In this document: piece after piece, positions 63,901 through 64,000 of the stretch
Layout: each line of letters begins with the position of its first letter
Numbering within the stretch: position 1 is the first letter of the stretch
Assembly (NCBI GenBank): GCA_030144725.1
Contig: JASKMD010000018.1
Coordinates: forward strand, 194,782-258,781
Direction: 5' to 3'
Length of the DNA: 64,000 nucleotides
DNA from: Haematococcus lacustris
Lineage: Eukaryota > Chlorophyta > Chlorophyceae > Chlamydomonadales > Haematococcaceae
Notes under the pieces: model-generated
Databases searched by the model: none
Seen by the model: only the letters and a program-made list of their open reading frames with translations
What the model was told of the DNA's origin: nothing
Program-made: the position numbers and the translations under genes

Positions 63901-64000
63901 GGTATGGCGTTTCTGCTATTTCAGCTGCCCCAGCTGCCCCAGCTAGCAGAGGTAGCTAGGCTGCTGGATGAGTCAGTTCAGCCTGGTGTGGAGGGTGGAG
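60999..64000 (+). CDS. Microbial-type rhodopsin fused to a histidine kinase (partial)
   Basis: Six in-phase exons: 60999-61222, 61791-61960, 62281-62495, 62762-62845, 63145-63234 and 63628-63709; the gene runs off the right edge. Seven hydrophobic helices are visible. Helix C carries RYVQWIVTTP, helix F IWSLFPVAWL, and helix G FANFTAKVMF with the retinal-binding Lys214. A charged linker (RRLIATQLAENEARITMV) leads to the kinase H-box FMSLMSHELRTPLNGI with phosphoacceptor His268. This is the layout of green-algal histidine-kinase rhodopsins (HKR/chlamyopsin-5) and two-component cyclase opsins, whose later parts (kinase ATPase, receiver, cyclase) would lie outside the window. Both usual counterion positions are uncharged: Gln83 and Asn210 instead of Asp. 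I chose the Met at 60999 because it precedes helix A by a few residues. Confidence 0.88.
61370..61560 (-). pseudogene. Fanzor-like fragment, copy D, in rhodopsin intron 1
   Basis: The minus strand contains a close match to copy C around its TGGCCTGAGCTGCC segment and to copy B around GAGTACCCAGGCTTGG, but the two parts are in different frames and carry a stop. It is antisense to the host gene and clearly decayed. Confidence 0.5.

Overview
The window looks like nuclear DNA of a chlorophyte green alga, most probably a Chlamydomonadales species of the Haematococcus type. The DNA is GC-rich and genes have many short exons with GT-AG introns, plus two probable GC-AG introns. Introns are packed with long G/C-rich simple repeats. 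TGTAA, the usual algal polyadenylation signal, lies downstream of several genes. The gene content includes a photosystem I antenna protein, a BBSome subunit and a microbial-type rhodopsin fused to a histidine kinase. I built the gene models by eye from splice sites, reading phase and protein-family recognition, with no database search.

Layout. 1-1169 (+): 3' end of an unrecognised gene. 2846-6599 (-): FSH1-family serine hydrolase. 6600-12300: sparse region with two weak gene candidates. 12531-20847 (-): complete 16-exon FKBP62/ROF1-like prolyl isomerase of 643 aa. 20997-21458 (+): tiny four-exon BBIP1/BBS18 gene sharing a 149-bp promoter region with the FKBP gene. 21639-26399 (+): complete BUD23-type 18S rRNA guanine-N7 methyltransferase, 326 aa. 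28715-29749 (-): PDAP1/HASPP28-like phosphoprotein. 30274-32785 (-): TBC-domain protein, 643 aa. 33262-36302 (+): LHCA3-like antenna protein, 272 aa. 36303-38183: mobile-element debris. 38184-59667 (+): a very large gene whose C-terminal half carries two universal-stress-protein-like regions and whose introns hold repeats and mobile-element copies. 60999 to the right edge (+): rhodopsin-histidine kinase, truncated by the window.

Striking points. The rhodopsin keeps the retinal lysine but has Gln and Asn where bacteriorhodopsin has its two Schiff-base counterion aspartates. FKBP exon 6 is flanked by long, mutually complementary hexamer arrays and is phase-symmetric, so it is a good candidate for regulated skipping or circular RNA. 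Four decayed Fanzor (eukaryotic TnpB)-like fragments are present; three lie antisense inside introns. There is also a foldback element with 42-bp terminal inverted repeats and a near-perfect 52-bp hairpin.

The genes are not an operon and mostly have unrelated housekeeping, photosynthetic, ciliary and light-sensing roles. Shared regulation is suggested only for the head-to-head FKBP/BBIP1 pair and possibly for the divergent TBC/LHCA3 pair.
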